DNA from: Chloroflexota bacterium
Lineage (GTDB): Bacteria; Chloroflexota; Ktedonobacteria; Ktedonobacterales; Ktedonobacteraceae
Reading direction: 5' to 3'
Length of the DNA: 8,421 bases
NCBI GenBank assembly: GCA_005881495.1
Contig: VBHI01000250.1
Coordinates: forward strand, 1-8,421
The notes under the pieces were generated by a model, which ran no database searches, was not told where the DNA came from, and saw only the letters and a list, made by a program, of their open reading frames with translations. Both the position numbers and the translations under genes were made by a program. Of this stretch, positions 1 to 7,640 are shown piece by piece; positions within the stretch are counted from its first letter, which is position 1; every line of letters starts with the position of its first letter.

Positions 1-95
1 GTTTTGCCCTCCAACATGAGCATTTGCCCTCAAATGTGAGCACTGGTACGAACGTACCTGGGCAAACCGCTCCACATCTAGGGTATCAGCAGAGA
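1..95 (+). repeat. Tn7-like transposon end, outer copy (tandem 20-bp direct repeats)
   Basis: Two 20-bp units abut head to tail at 3-22 and 23-42. Both begin TTTGCCCTC and end TGAGCA, and 17 of 20 bases agree. The same pair recurs at 5816-5855 just upstream of the tnsA-like gene, with one mismatch in the first 45 bases. Weaker similarity continues to about position 90 (an aaaccgct-tcca-aggtat theme). Tandem sites of about 20 bp next to tnsA are what TnsB-binding sites at Tn7-like ends look like, so I read this as a second copy of that end. That role is inferred. The window begins inside the repeat, so the true terminus (TGT in the other copy) lies just outside. Positions 96-275 show no gene. 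Confidence 0.6.
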
Positions 96-275
96 AAGTT
101 GTAAATACCTCGAACGCTCCGGGCAGTTGCCGCGTCCTTGTCGTCTGGATATGGTCTGATCATCGGCTGCCAGACGATACTCTCTGAGACATGCGAACCG
201 TGAGACAGAACGACAGGCAGAACGAGGATTCCTGCAACCATCTCTCATCAGCCTGCAGAGCGGTTCTCGTCTTTC

Positions 276-752
276 TCATCGGTCAGCGCTTTCCCTGGTG
301 GCTTCCCGCAGCCGTTGCACGTCGCGCATCGGGGGACGCGCGACGTGGCTTTTGTACTCGCGATTGAAGTGGGAGGCGTCCTGGTACCCCACGCGATAGG
401 CGGCACTTGCCGCGTCAAGGTCTTCGCTCAGTATCAGACGGCGGGCGAACTTTCGCCGCAGCCGCTTCTGAAATTGCAAGGGACTCATCACCGTGACGGC
501 TTTGAAGTGGTGATGCAACCCCGAGACGCTCATGCCCAGTTCTCGCGCGAGCTGCTCGATGGGAAGTGGCTGGTCAAAGTTTTGACGGAGCCGTCCAACA
601 GCTCTGGAGATGTGGTGGGTGTAGCCACCCAGGACCGCAATGTGGTAGAGCCGACCACCCTTCACGCTCCTTGCTAAGACGTCTGTGTGACAAGAAATGC
701 TGGTGGAGATGAGAGGAAACGTAAACACCGTTCCGTTCGTGATATAATACAA
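276..752 (-). pseudogene. AraC-family transcriptional regulator, N-terminally truncated
   Basis: This is the C-terminal part of an AraC/XylS-type regulator of the kind with an AraC_N (PF06719-like) sensor domain. Homology begins near residue 31 (KGGRLYHIA, then a THHISRAV segment that closes the sensor domain). The double helix-turn-helix region spans residues 52-150, with the first HTH around IEQLARELGMSVSGLHHHF and the second around ASAAYRVGYQDASHFNREY. Family members are usually about 290-310 residues, so roughly the first 150 are missing. The frame opens with a TTG at 752 that has no clear ribosome binding site, and residues 1-30 look like non-homologous read-in. The neighbouring 753-948 has no recognisable remainder of the sensor domain in any frame. 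The gene lies divergently from the intact araC-like gene at 2206, with an IS between them. It may once have regulated the SDR/AKR genes. A short DNA-binding-only protein remains possible, but decay is more likely. Confidence 0.72.
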
Positions 753-948
753 TCGGAAAAGATGAGGCGCTTGTTTTTGACACTATCGAAGCTTGCCACT
801 TTCCCACTAGAAAACTCTGCCAACACCTGGGGCTTCGCTTCGTGCTGACACTGAAAAACCAGGCTATCTTGTATGGAAATGATACAACTTGAGCTGTGGG
901 CAAGTTTTCTGAGTGGCATTTTGCTCGTCAATGGCTTAGCCATTCACT

Positions 949-965
949 GAGGGCGTTTCATAACT
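949..965 (+). repeat. IS left terminal inverted repeat
   Basis: It matches the reverse complement of 2115-2131 at 14 of 17 bases. The stop codon of the transposase (964-966 on the minus strand) overlaps this repeat, so the gene runs right up to the element end. Confidence 0.85.
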
Positions 966-2052
966 AGGAATCCCCCCACAGATGAGCTAAAACCCGTTTG
1001 GGAGAACGGATGAGATCAGGACGGTGGGCATGCCAGGCAGCCAAAGCCACCACGATGGAGGCGGTATAGGTCAAGGCCACTTGCCGGACAATGGTCGACC
1101 AGCCCGAGTAAGGAGGCCGTTGTAAACAAAAGAAGAGGAAGACACGGCCAAAGAAGCGTTCAATGGAACTGCGTTTGCCCAATTCCTCTTTGGTCCAGGT
1201 GGGTGGGAGGCAGGAACGGTTCTTTTGGCGCTTGGGATTCCAGGGAACCACCGCAATGGCTCCCAGCGTGGCGTGGATCCAGTGAATGAGTTGAAGGCCC
1301 CAATAGCCGGCATCCAGGCGGATGATGCGTGGGCGAATACGGTAGAGGCGGACGGCCAGTTCCAACAAGGGACGAGCAAAGGGAGCATCATGACAGTTGG
1401 CTGGGGAGACCAGGAAATGCACCGGCAAGCCGGAGCCACGGCAGAGCAAGGTATGCACCCGATAGCCGCGTAGCAGTGGGCGGGGATGGTGGGCGGGAGC
1501 ATGACCGGTGGCGGCATCGGGATCCGTTCTGCGCCAGGCCAGGATGGGAGCACTATCGATGATCAGATCGCGCGCGCCGATCAGATGGCAGCGCACGGCA
1601 CGCCAGACGGTGAGGACGAAAAGGGTCTCAAAGGGAGGCGCTCCTGCCGCTTGCCAGCGTTTGCACAATTGGGAAGGGCTGGGAATGCGCGGCTTGCCAT
1701 CTGCGTCGAGCGGCAAGCCACAGGCCAGGGCCAGAGCAGGCCAACTGGCGAGCCAGTCATGCCTGTCCTGGTAGGAGAGTCGCCAAAGCGTTTTGAGCAA
1801 GGCGATCAGCAGCAACGACTCTTCACGGTAGGTACGCGGGCGACCGCCTGTCCCTTTGGGTAACGGCGGCGGACAGCGCCGATGCGCCATCTGAACGGCC
1901 AAGCGGCACAACGCCAACAGGTGCAAGGTTTCGATCAAGCTGAGGGCATTGATATGTAACGCCCGCGCACGCTGGGCCTGAGCCTGGATTTCTCGACGGT
2001 GGTATGATGGGGGTGGAACCGGTGCCTGTTCGTTGCAAATGGTAGGCATCAT
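964..2052 (-). CDS. DDE transposase of the insertion sequence
   Basis: A 362-residue transposase that would cut and join the ends of the surrounding IS. The RNase-H-like DDE core is visible. The first Asp is D166 in LIIDSAPI, the second is D247 in RLDAGYWG, and the Glu is E298 in KRSSIERFFGRV, the usual spacing and surroundings for IS4/IS5-superfamily enzymes (DDE_Tnp_1-like). The N-terminal 150 residues contain the DUF4096-like segment (GGRPRTYREESLL, then a W-rich stretch) expected to help bind the TIRs. The start is the first of two adjacent ATG codons, with AAAGGAG about 8 nt upstream on the minus strand. The frame is intact to a stop inside the left TIR, with no frameshift, so the enzyme is probably functional. 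Subgroup assignment is open: the 7-9 bp duplication is longer than for many IS5 subgroups. Confidence 0.88.
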   Translation of the reverse strand: MMPTICNEQAPVPPPSYHRREIQAQAQRARALHINALSLIETLHLLALCRLAVQMAHRRCPPPLPKGTGGRPRTYREESLLLIALLKTLWRLSYQDRHDWLASWPALALACGLPLDADGKPRIPSPSQLCKRWQAAGAPPFETLFVLTVWRAVRCHLIGARDLIIDSAPILAWRRTDPDAATGHAPAHHPRPLLRGYRVHTLLCRGSGLPVHFLVSPANCHDAPFARPLLELAVRLYRIRPRIIRLDAGYWGLQLIHWIHATLGAIAVVPWNPKRQKNRSCLPPTWTKEELGKRSSIERFFGRVFLFFCLQRPPYSGWSTIVRQVALTYTASIVVALAAWHAHRPDLIRSPKRVLAHLWGDS

Positions 2053-2114
2053 CGACTGACTCCTTTGGCGAGGGAGCTAACCTCGTCTGGAGTCAGTTTA
2101 CCCTACTTTTTGAC

Positions 2115-2131
2115 AATTAGGAAATGCCCTC
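2115..2131 (-). repeat. IS right terminal inverted repeat
   Basis: It is the inverted partner of 949-965. It is followed at once by the right copy of the target duplication (ATTCACT, 2132-2138). The transposase promoter should lie between this end and the start codon at 2052, but no clear -35/-10 pair was picked out. Confidence 0.85.
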
Positions 2132-2205
2132 ATTCACTGTGAAAAACAACACCAAAAGGACTGGATGAGAGAGCATATCCATACCCCTGATGAGAAAGGG
2201 CGAAG

Positions 2206-3132
2206 ATGTCTGAGCAACGTATGGTTCCTTCTTCCGTATCAAGCTATGATCTTGATCCCTATCTACTGGCTCTTCCTCCCTTCCGTTCAAGTATTGAGGC
2301 TGGCTGGAAAGGGTTGATGCTGCGAACCTATCGGGGGCCTGCGGAGGTGGAGAGCATGATTGTTCCTGCCGTTCCCGATGCCTCGCTGGTGATGCTCACT
2401 CAAGGCGCTCTGGGGTTCGAAAGTAGATCTCTCGGGGAGGAGTGGGAAGCGATCCATGTGGGTGTGGGGGACTGGTTTTTAACGCCTGGAGGCGGGGCAC
2501 CCTACGAAGTGCGCTGGCACAAGACCTCTGCGGAAGACCTGCACATCCTCAACCTCCATGTGGATGCCACCTTGCTCAGTCATGCTGCAGAACAGCTTGC
2601 TGATCGTCTTCCTGCCCGCATCGAACTGCTGGAGCGCTCGGGTTTTCAGGACCCTCTGCTGACCCAAATGGGGCTCGCATTGCAACGGGAACTGCACGCC
2701 CCAACCGCAGCAGGCAAACTCTATGCCGAAACCGCAGCACAGATGCTTGCGGTTCACCTGTTGCGGCACTATCTGACCACCGATCTCTCCATCAAAGACT
2801 CTTCGCACGGACTCTCTCGCCAGCAACTCAAGCGGATCGTTGAGTATATTGTCGCCCACCTCGACCAGGATCTCTCCCTCGATGCTCTCGCCCAGCAGCT
2901 TGGGTTCAGCCCCTATCACTTTGCTCGCCTCTTTCGAGAGACCACTGGAGAAAGCCCGCATCAGTTTGTGGTGAGCAAACGCATCGAGGCCGCACAACAG
3001 TTGCTGAAAACCGCTGATCTCCCCCTAGCTCAGATCGCCGTAGCGGTTGGGTTTCCGAACCAGAGCCACTTCTCCAGAGTCTTCAAACAGCGACGGGGCA
3101 TCACACCTGTGCAATATCGACACGATCACTAG
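2206..3132 (+). CDS. AraC-family transcriptional regulator with cupin-type sensor domain
   Basis: A full-length 308-residue AraC/XylS regulator. Residues 25-130 form the likely cupin/AraC_binding ligand domain (beta-rich, with GDWFLTPGGGAPYEVRWH resembling a cupin turn). Residues 205-305 are the HTH_18 DNA-binding domain. Its first HTH is around LSLDALAQQLGFSPYHFARL and its second around PLAQIAVAVGFPNQSHFSRV, ending in the family signature FKQRRGITPVQYR. The start at 2206 is supported by GAAAGGG 6-12 nt upstream. It reads toward the SDR and AKR genes. Regulators of this type commonly sit beside such reductases and activate them in response to a small molecule, so control of the downstream pair is a reasonable inference. 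No operator was identified. Its promoter region is only about 70 bp from the IS end at 2131, so the IS may have changed its expression. Confidence 0.9.
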   Translation: MSEQRMVPSSVSSYDLDPYLLALPPFRSSIEAGWKGLMLRTYRGPAEVESMIVPAVPDASLVMLTQGALGFESRSLGEEWEAIHVGVGDWFLTPGGGAPYEVRWHKTSAEDLHILNLHVDATLLSHAAEQLADRLPARIELLERSGFQDPLLTQMGLALQRELHAPTAAGKLYAETAAQMLAVHLLRHYLTTDLSIKDSSHGLSRQQLKRIVEYIVAHLDQDLSLDALAQQLGFSPYHFARLFRETTGESPHQFVVSKRIEAAQQLLKTADLPLAQIAVAVGFPNQSHFSRVFKQRRGITPVQYRHDH

Positions 3133-3483
3133 AACAGAGCACGTTTAGCACAAAAAGAGCAAGAATAGGCAAGCTTGTGCCCCTGTTTTCTCGTATCATG
3201 GACGGAGTCGATACGTACGTCGCTTGGTGACAGAGAGTGTGTCGGTGTTTGAGAGATCAACTTGCCTGTTCGGTGGTAGAAGAGGTGTGTGGACGACTCC
3301 CACAGGAATGACGCTCTGATGGTTCGCTCAGACAACGAGCACATCAACAAGGCTGTGAGTTGATTTCAGAGGCTCATTTGGTCTCCAGTGTCAGGGATGC
3401 AGTACATTGATAGGGCATGGAGACCTACCTGACTGACAACAAGAAAAGAAAAAGCACATAGGTAATCAGAAAGTAAGGAGAAC
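3133..3483. other. Intergenic region downstream of the AraC gene
   Basis: This stretch of 351 bp shows no convincing coding sequence on either strand. Short open frames here have no recognisable motifs. A weak inverted repeat (GCACAA near 3149 and TTGTGC near 3175) with a T-containing tract after it could help end araC transcription, but its loop is long. A good ribosome binding site (AAGGAG) stands at the right edge, serving the small relic gene at 3484. Confidence 0.5.
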
Positions 3484-3597
3484 ATGACGACAGAGAGAAC
3501 AAAGACATGGTTTGTTACTGGCGCTGATCACAACATCCGCCACGACCGGTATGCCGAAATGATGGCGGCAGTCAAGGCTTTTTTGAACAGGGCTTGA
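3484..3597 (+). pseudogene. Chimeric relic: SDR N-terminus joined to an alpha/beta-hydrolase-like C-terminus
   Basis: A 37-codon frame with a strong ribosome binding site (AAGGAG, 4 nt before ATG). Residues 1-14 (ending KTWFVTGA) match the opening beta strand and glycine motif of a short-chain dehydrogenase; compare KVWFITGA in the gene at 3687. From residue 15 the text changes to HNIRHDRY followed by AAVKAFL and a stop. This resembles the end of an alpha/beta hydrolase, where the catalytic His sits in an HNIR-type motif before a last helix. I read it as a deletion scar that fused the start of one gene to the end of another. It is too short to fold into either enzyme. The hydrolase assignment rests on one short motif. 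Confidence 0.5.
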
Positions 3598-3686
3598 TAG
3601 CTTCGGCAAAGAACTAAAGTCGTCTAAAGAGAAACTATCGAGCGTATAGAGCATAACAATAAAATCTAGTCAAACCAGGAGTTTAC

Positions 3687-4535
3687 ATGACAGATAAGAA
3701 AGTTTGGTTTATTACCGGCGCAGGCCGTGGAATGGGCGTAAATATCGCCAAGGCCGCTCTGGCCGCCGGGAACGCGGTCGTCGCAACTGGCCGCAACACC
3801 GATACTGTCACCAAGGCAGTCGGCAAAGCGGACGACCTGCTGGTTGTCAAGCTCGACGTCACCAGCCCCGAGGGCGCCGCGGCGGCGGTCACGGCGGCCG
3901 TGGATCGATTCGGCGGCATCAACGTCCTCGTCAACAACGCAGGCAACTTCTATGCCGGGTTCTTCGAGGAGATCACCCCGCAGGACTTCCGGGCACAGGT
4001 CGAGACCCTCCTGTTCGGCCCGCTGAACGTCACCCGCGCCGTGCTGCCCGTCATGCGCGCCCAGCGCTCGGGGCTCGTCGTGACGATCTCCTCGACTGCC
4101 GGCATCCGCGGAGGCGAGTTCCTCACCGCCTACGCGGCGTCGAAGTTCGGCGTCGAAGGCTGGATGGAGTCGCTGAACCCCGAGGTCGCGCCCTTCGGCA
4201 TCCGCACGATGCTCGTCGAGCCTGGCTTCTTCCGCACGGAGCTGCTCACGCCGGAGTCGACGAACTACGCCGAGCCCACGATCGAGGACTACGCCGAGAA
4301 GACCAAGCAGACCGTCACTGCGTGGAGCGGCATGAACGGCTTACAGGGAGGGGATCCCGCCAAGCTCGCCAAGGCGCTGGTTCAGCTGGCGAGCCAGGAC
4401 GAGCCGCCGCTGCGCTGGGCCGCCGGTGCCGACGCCGTCGAAGACTTGGAGCAAAAGGCCCAGCGTTTGCTCGCCCAGGCCGACGCCTACCGCGACCTGT
4501 CTTCGTCGCTCGCGCTCGACGACACGAACGCCTGA
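3687..4535 (+). CDS. Short-chain dehydrogenase/reductase (SDR), classical type
   Basis: A 282-residue NAD(P)(H)-dependent oxidoreductase, cytosolic, acting on an unknown alcohol or carbonyl compound. The Rossmann dinucleotide site is TGAGRGMG (residues 10-17). NNAG is at 83-86, catalytic Ser136 lies in TISSTAG, and the YxxxK pair is Tyr149/Lys153. PGFFRTEL (179-186) follows the active site. The length and the extended C-terminal tail fit the classical SDR subgroup of about 280 residues. The fourth catalytic residue, the Asn usually found before the F-G of helix alpha4, appears to be Leu108 (ETLLFG). The start has CAGGAG about 7 nt upstream. The first 15-20 codons are AT-richer (native style) and the rest is strongly GC-biased at third positions. 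The AKR gene follows 130 bp downstream on the same strand, so they may be co-expressed. The substrate cannot be told from the sequence. Confidence 0.9.
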   Translation: MTDKKVWFITGAGRGMGVNIAKAALAAGNAVVATGRNTDTVTKAVGKADDLLVVKLDVTSPEGAAAAVTAAVDRFGGINVLVNNAGNFYAGFFEEITPQDFRAQVETLLFGPLNVTRAVLPVMRAQRSGLVVTISSTAGIRGGEFLTAYAASKFGVEGWMESLNPEVAPFGIRTMLVEPGFFRTELLTPESTNYAEPTIEDYAEKTKQTVTAWSGMNGLQGGDPAKLAKALVQLASQDEPPLRWAAGADAVEDLEQKAQRLLAQADAYRDLSSSLALDDTNA

Positions 4536-4556
4536 CCCAACACGAGCCCGCCGGTC

Positions 4557-4585
4557 GGGCCGCCGAACGTCCGTTCCGGCGGCCC
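4557..4585 (+). terminator. GC-rich hairpin between the SDR and AKR genes
   Basis: The arm 4557-4569 (GGGCCGCCGAACG) pairs with 4572-4585 across a 2-nt loop, with one unpaired base on the right arm. It lies 22 bp after the SDR stop. There is no T tract, which is often true of hairpin terminators in high-GC actinobacteria. It may end or attenuate SDR transcription before the AKR gene, or stabilise the mRNA end. Confidence 0.5.
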
Positions 4586-4665
4586 GATCCCAGTGGCGCC
4601 AGGCTGCCTCGACACTGGGCGTGCGATCGCCTGGAACTACAGAACGAATACAAAGGAGCTATCTT

Positions 4666-5646
<981 letters not shown>

Positions 5647-5653
5647 CCACCCT

Positions 5654-5797
5654 ATGGAGATGACGCCGGCCGGGGCACGCACGCTTGAGTTGTCGCGTGC
5701 CTCGGCCGCGGACACCCCATCCGTTCACCGGCTGAGCAAGGACGAGCTGGTCGAGACGACCACCACTTGGCGCCCTACATCAGCTCTCATCGACTGA
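5654..5797 (+). CDS. Small orphan ORF, probably a truncated gene start
   Basis: A 47-codon frame begins 8 bp after the AKR stop and ends 12 bp before the putative transposon terminus. Its composition matches the GC-rich SDR/AKR block. The protein is polar (ending in LSKDELVETTTTWRPTSALID) and I recognise no family. The upstream CCACCCT is a poor ribosome binding site. It may be the 5' remnant of a third gene in the imported cluster, cut by the transposon end or by the event that joined the two. It may also be chance. The last codons form a small hairpin (5784-5789 with 5795-5800). Confidence 0.3.
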   Translation: MEMTPAGARTLELSRASAADTPSVHRLSKDELVETTTTWRPTSALID

Positions 5798-5809
5798 GAG
5801 AAAAAGACA

Positions 5810-5900
5810 TGTGGTTTTGCCCTCCAACATGAGCATTTGCTCTCAAATGTGAGCACTGCTACAAAATTTCCTGGAAAAACCGCTCTCCATCAGGTATACT
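5810..5900 (+). repeat. Tn7-like transposon end, inner copy next to tnsA
   Basis: Direct repeats at 5816-5835 and 5836-5855 match the units at 3-42 except for one C-to-T change. TGT at 5810-5812 immediately precedes the array, and Tn7-family ends start with TGT, so 5810 is my candidate terminus. Any 5-bp target duplication would be 5805-5809 (AGACA), which cannot be tested because the far end is not in the window. The tnsA start lies 84 bp beyond the second repeat unit, a normal distance for the transposase-proximal end of such elements. No inverted copy of this array (the opposite end) was seen in the window. Confidence 0.62.
5872..5900 (+). promoter_or_regulatory. Candidate promoter of the tnsA-tnsB genes
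   Basis: TATACT at 5895-5900 is a near-consensus -10 box. TGGAAA at 5872-5877 is a weak -35 at 17-bp spacing. It lies 39 bp before the GTG start of tnsA and just inside the repeat array, so TnsB bound to the repeats could repress it. In the outer copy the corresponding -10 reads TATCAG (84-89), which is poorer. Confidence 0.45.
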
Positions 5901-5938
5901 TTTCTCCAAATATGTAAATTGCGTTCCTCATCGAGAGA

Positions 5939-6859
5939 GTGACGAATCGTTGGAATGCGGAAGACGGACGCCCTTGGAAGGCGGGGTTGCTCATGGTCGC
6001 ACCGACTGTCGAAGGCATTGATCTGTTCAAAATAGCGGGCCGCTCCATTTCAGGATGGATTCCGAGCCTCAAAACGGGCACCACTCTCAGGCAGCCGTTC
6101 TGTAGCCAGCTCGAAGAACGCCTCTTGCTCTGGCTCGACTACCATCCCCAAGTGAAGAACTACGCGCGTGGCGACATTGGCCCGCAGTTTGCCACGACGT
6201 ACCGGTTGCCGACCCCGAAACACGCACCATTCGCGATTGGCTACACGTTTGAGGACAAACCCCATCACTACCTGCCTGATGTGGTGGGAACTTTGACGAA
6301 CGGGAAACCGTTCATCGCCGAGGCGGGCATGGAGGATGACAAACGGGGGGATCGCAACCTCGCCAAAGCGGAGGCCGCACGAAGGCTCGCACGTTTCCAA
6401 CGGGGCGTCTTCTGGATTGGGACCGAGCGCACACTTACCAAACGTCGCCACTACAACCTGGTCTTCTTGCATGCCAGGCGCAAGACGTTTCCCGCCTTCG
6501 CTGACATTTCCGTTGCCTTGCAAGAGGTCTGGCCTTGGGGAGAAATGGCCCCTGTCTGCGAGGTGGCGAGCCGTCTTGAACACAAGTTTCCTGCCACGCT
6601 TGTGGAAGCGGCAATCTGGAAGGTGGTGGGAGATAGCGCGGCACAGGGACATCTGCTGGTCGATCTAGAGCAGTTCACGCTGGATCGCACTCTTCCCTTG
6701 GCCCTGCTCCCACCTGATGCTCCGCCTCTGGTTCCTGATCCCCTCCCTGACACGCTCGAACCTCTACCGACACAAGAGGTGGCAACCATCTCACGCACGC
6801 CGCTCGCCCTCGTTCCGAGTCCGACGTTTGATGCCTCTCGGCTGCCAGAGCCACAATGA
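5939..6859 (+). CDS. tnsA: TnsA-like heteromeric transposase endonuclease subunit
   Basis: A 306-residue protein resembling the TnsA endonuclease of Tn7-like transposons, which makes the 5'-strand cuts at the element ends while TnsB cuts and joins the 3' strands. The nuclease fold is suggested by E59/E60 (SQLEERLLLWLDYHP), then Asp114 in HHYLPDVVGTL, then the next strand PFIAEAG (residues 124-130). In canonical TnsA the last strand carries an E/Q-x-K triad end; here Gly130 stands where the Lys is expected. Residues 140-175 and 205-250 form the C-terminal part, with an AAIWKVVGDSAAQGHLLVDL winged-helix-like segment thought to meet TnsC or TnsB. A Pro-rich tail follows. The start chosen is GTG 5939; an ATG at 5994 is the alternative. 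The gene symbol reflects family resemblance. It is followed in the same frame by tnsB. Confidence 0.75.
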   Translation: MTNRWNAEDGRPWKAGLLMVAPTVEGIDLFKIAGRSISGWIPSLKTGTTLRQPFCSQLEERLLLWLDYHPQVKNYARGDIGPQFATTYRLPTPKHAPFAIGYTFEDKPHHYLPDVVGTLTNGKPFIAEAGMEDDKRGDRNLAKAEAARRLARFQRGVFWIGTERTLTKRRHYNLVFLHARRKTFPAFADISVALQEVWPWGEMAPVCEVASRLEHKFPATLVEAAIWKVVGDSAAQGHLLVDLEQFTLDRTLPLALLPPDAPPLVPDPLPDTLEPLPTQEVATISRTPLALVPSPTFDASRLPEPQ

Positions 6860-7640
6860 GAGCAATTTCACCGCAATCTGCGGGCCGTTTCGCAGGTGCT
6901 GGCCGGGGCAACCCAAACCAGCGTAGCAGAAAAGGAGGGTATTCCCCGTTCGACTCTGGGACGGCTGGTGAGGCGGACCCGACAGCTCGGTCAGATTGCT
7001 TGCGTGCCTCATGGCAGCTATACCGGAAAAACAACGATGCATCCTGCTTTCCAGGAGTGCATCCGTCGGCTGTATCTGCTGCCCACGCGGCTGTCCATGA
7101 CCGCAATCCGGGAGCATACGGAGATGCAACACGTGGCGACGCGCTTGTCGGAGGAAACCGGCAAGCTGGTCAAACTTCCCTCCTACAAACAGGTGCGCAC
7201 AGAAGTGCAGCGCTTGAAGATGGAGCCGGAACTGGTGGCCGTGCGCGAAGGGGCCAAATCGGTTCCTCGTGAACGCGAGTCTGCCGAGTCATTTGTGCTT
7301 TCCATTCCGGCTCCTGCGCTGCTTACCCAGGTTGATGAGCACACGATGGAACTGTACGTCGTCACACCCGATGGGACAACGGTCGCCAGCCGGGTGCATG
7401 CTGCCGTGCTCGTGTGCGTCAAAACAGTAGCGATCCTCGGAGCGGTCCTCTCCCTCGGCCCGCTCAAGGAGGAGGATTATATGCGCTTGTTGAAAATGGC
7501 ACTTGAGCCGAAAGATCGGCTCGTCAGCCTCGCAGGATGCCAGCATTCTTGGCCCTGTTCCGGCAAACCAGCCATCGTTTTTCATGACCGGGGCAAGATC
7601 TTCACCTCTGAGCGGGCACGGCAGGTCTTAGAGACGGTGT
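6860..7640 (+). pseudogene. tnsB: TnsB-like DDE transposase, truncated before the catalytic Glu
   Basis: The N-terminal and partial catalytic region of a TnsB/Mu-type transposase. Homology starts directly after the tnsA stop (6857-6859) in the same frame, with an HTH around QTSVAEKEGIPRSTLGRLVR. The first usable start is GTG 6896, which would cut into the helix before this HTH and lacks a clear ribosome binding site. A second DNA-binding region follows (to about residue 110 counted from 6896). In the RNase-H core the first Asp is D147 (QVDEHTMEL) and the second is D231 (IVFHDRGKIFTSERARQVL). Beyond about 7635 similarity stops. The expected segment with the catalytic Glu and the C-terminal TnsC/TnsA-contacting domain is absent, although the frame stays open to 7807. 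Full TnsB proteins are about 600-700 residues. The product cannot be an active transposase. Confidence 0.75.

Larger units (their letters stand above)
949..2131 (-). mobile_element. Complete insertion sequence, IS4/IS5-superfamily-like, with TIRs and target duplication
   Basis: A single transposase gene is enclosed by imperfect terminal inverted repeats at 949-965 and 2115-2131, with 14 of 17 positions matching. The element reads GAGGGCGTTTC inward on the left and GAGGGCATTTC inward on the right. The flanks carry ATTCACT at 942-948 and 2132-2138. Because the neighbouring bases also agree, the direct repeat could be 7 to 9 bp (CATTCACTG at most), with ends shifted by one base. The intact repeats and matching duplication suggest a recent insertion that has not since been rearranged. 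The exact IS family was not determined. Confidence 0.88.

Noticed and set aside
1..60. CRISPR-like repeat pair
   Set aside because: The 20-bp units abut with no spacer and occur only in pairs; there are no cas genes. A transposon-end array explains them better.
674..943. Minus-strand frames of about 90-110 codons upstream of the truncated AraC
   Set aside because: Checked as a possible frameshifted AraC sensor domain; no characteristic AraC_N motifs were seen.
4426..4665. Upstream in-frame extension of the AKR
   Set aside because: It overlaps the SDR gene, has no AKR homology, and the ATG at 4666 has a good ribosome binding site.
5784..5800. CTCTCA/TGAGAG hairpin as a terminator before the transposon end
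   Set aside because: The stem is only 6 bp and is followed by A rather than T on the + strand.
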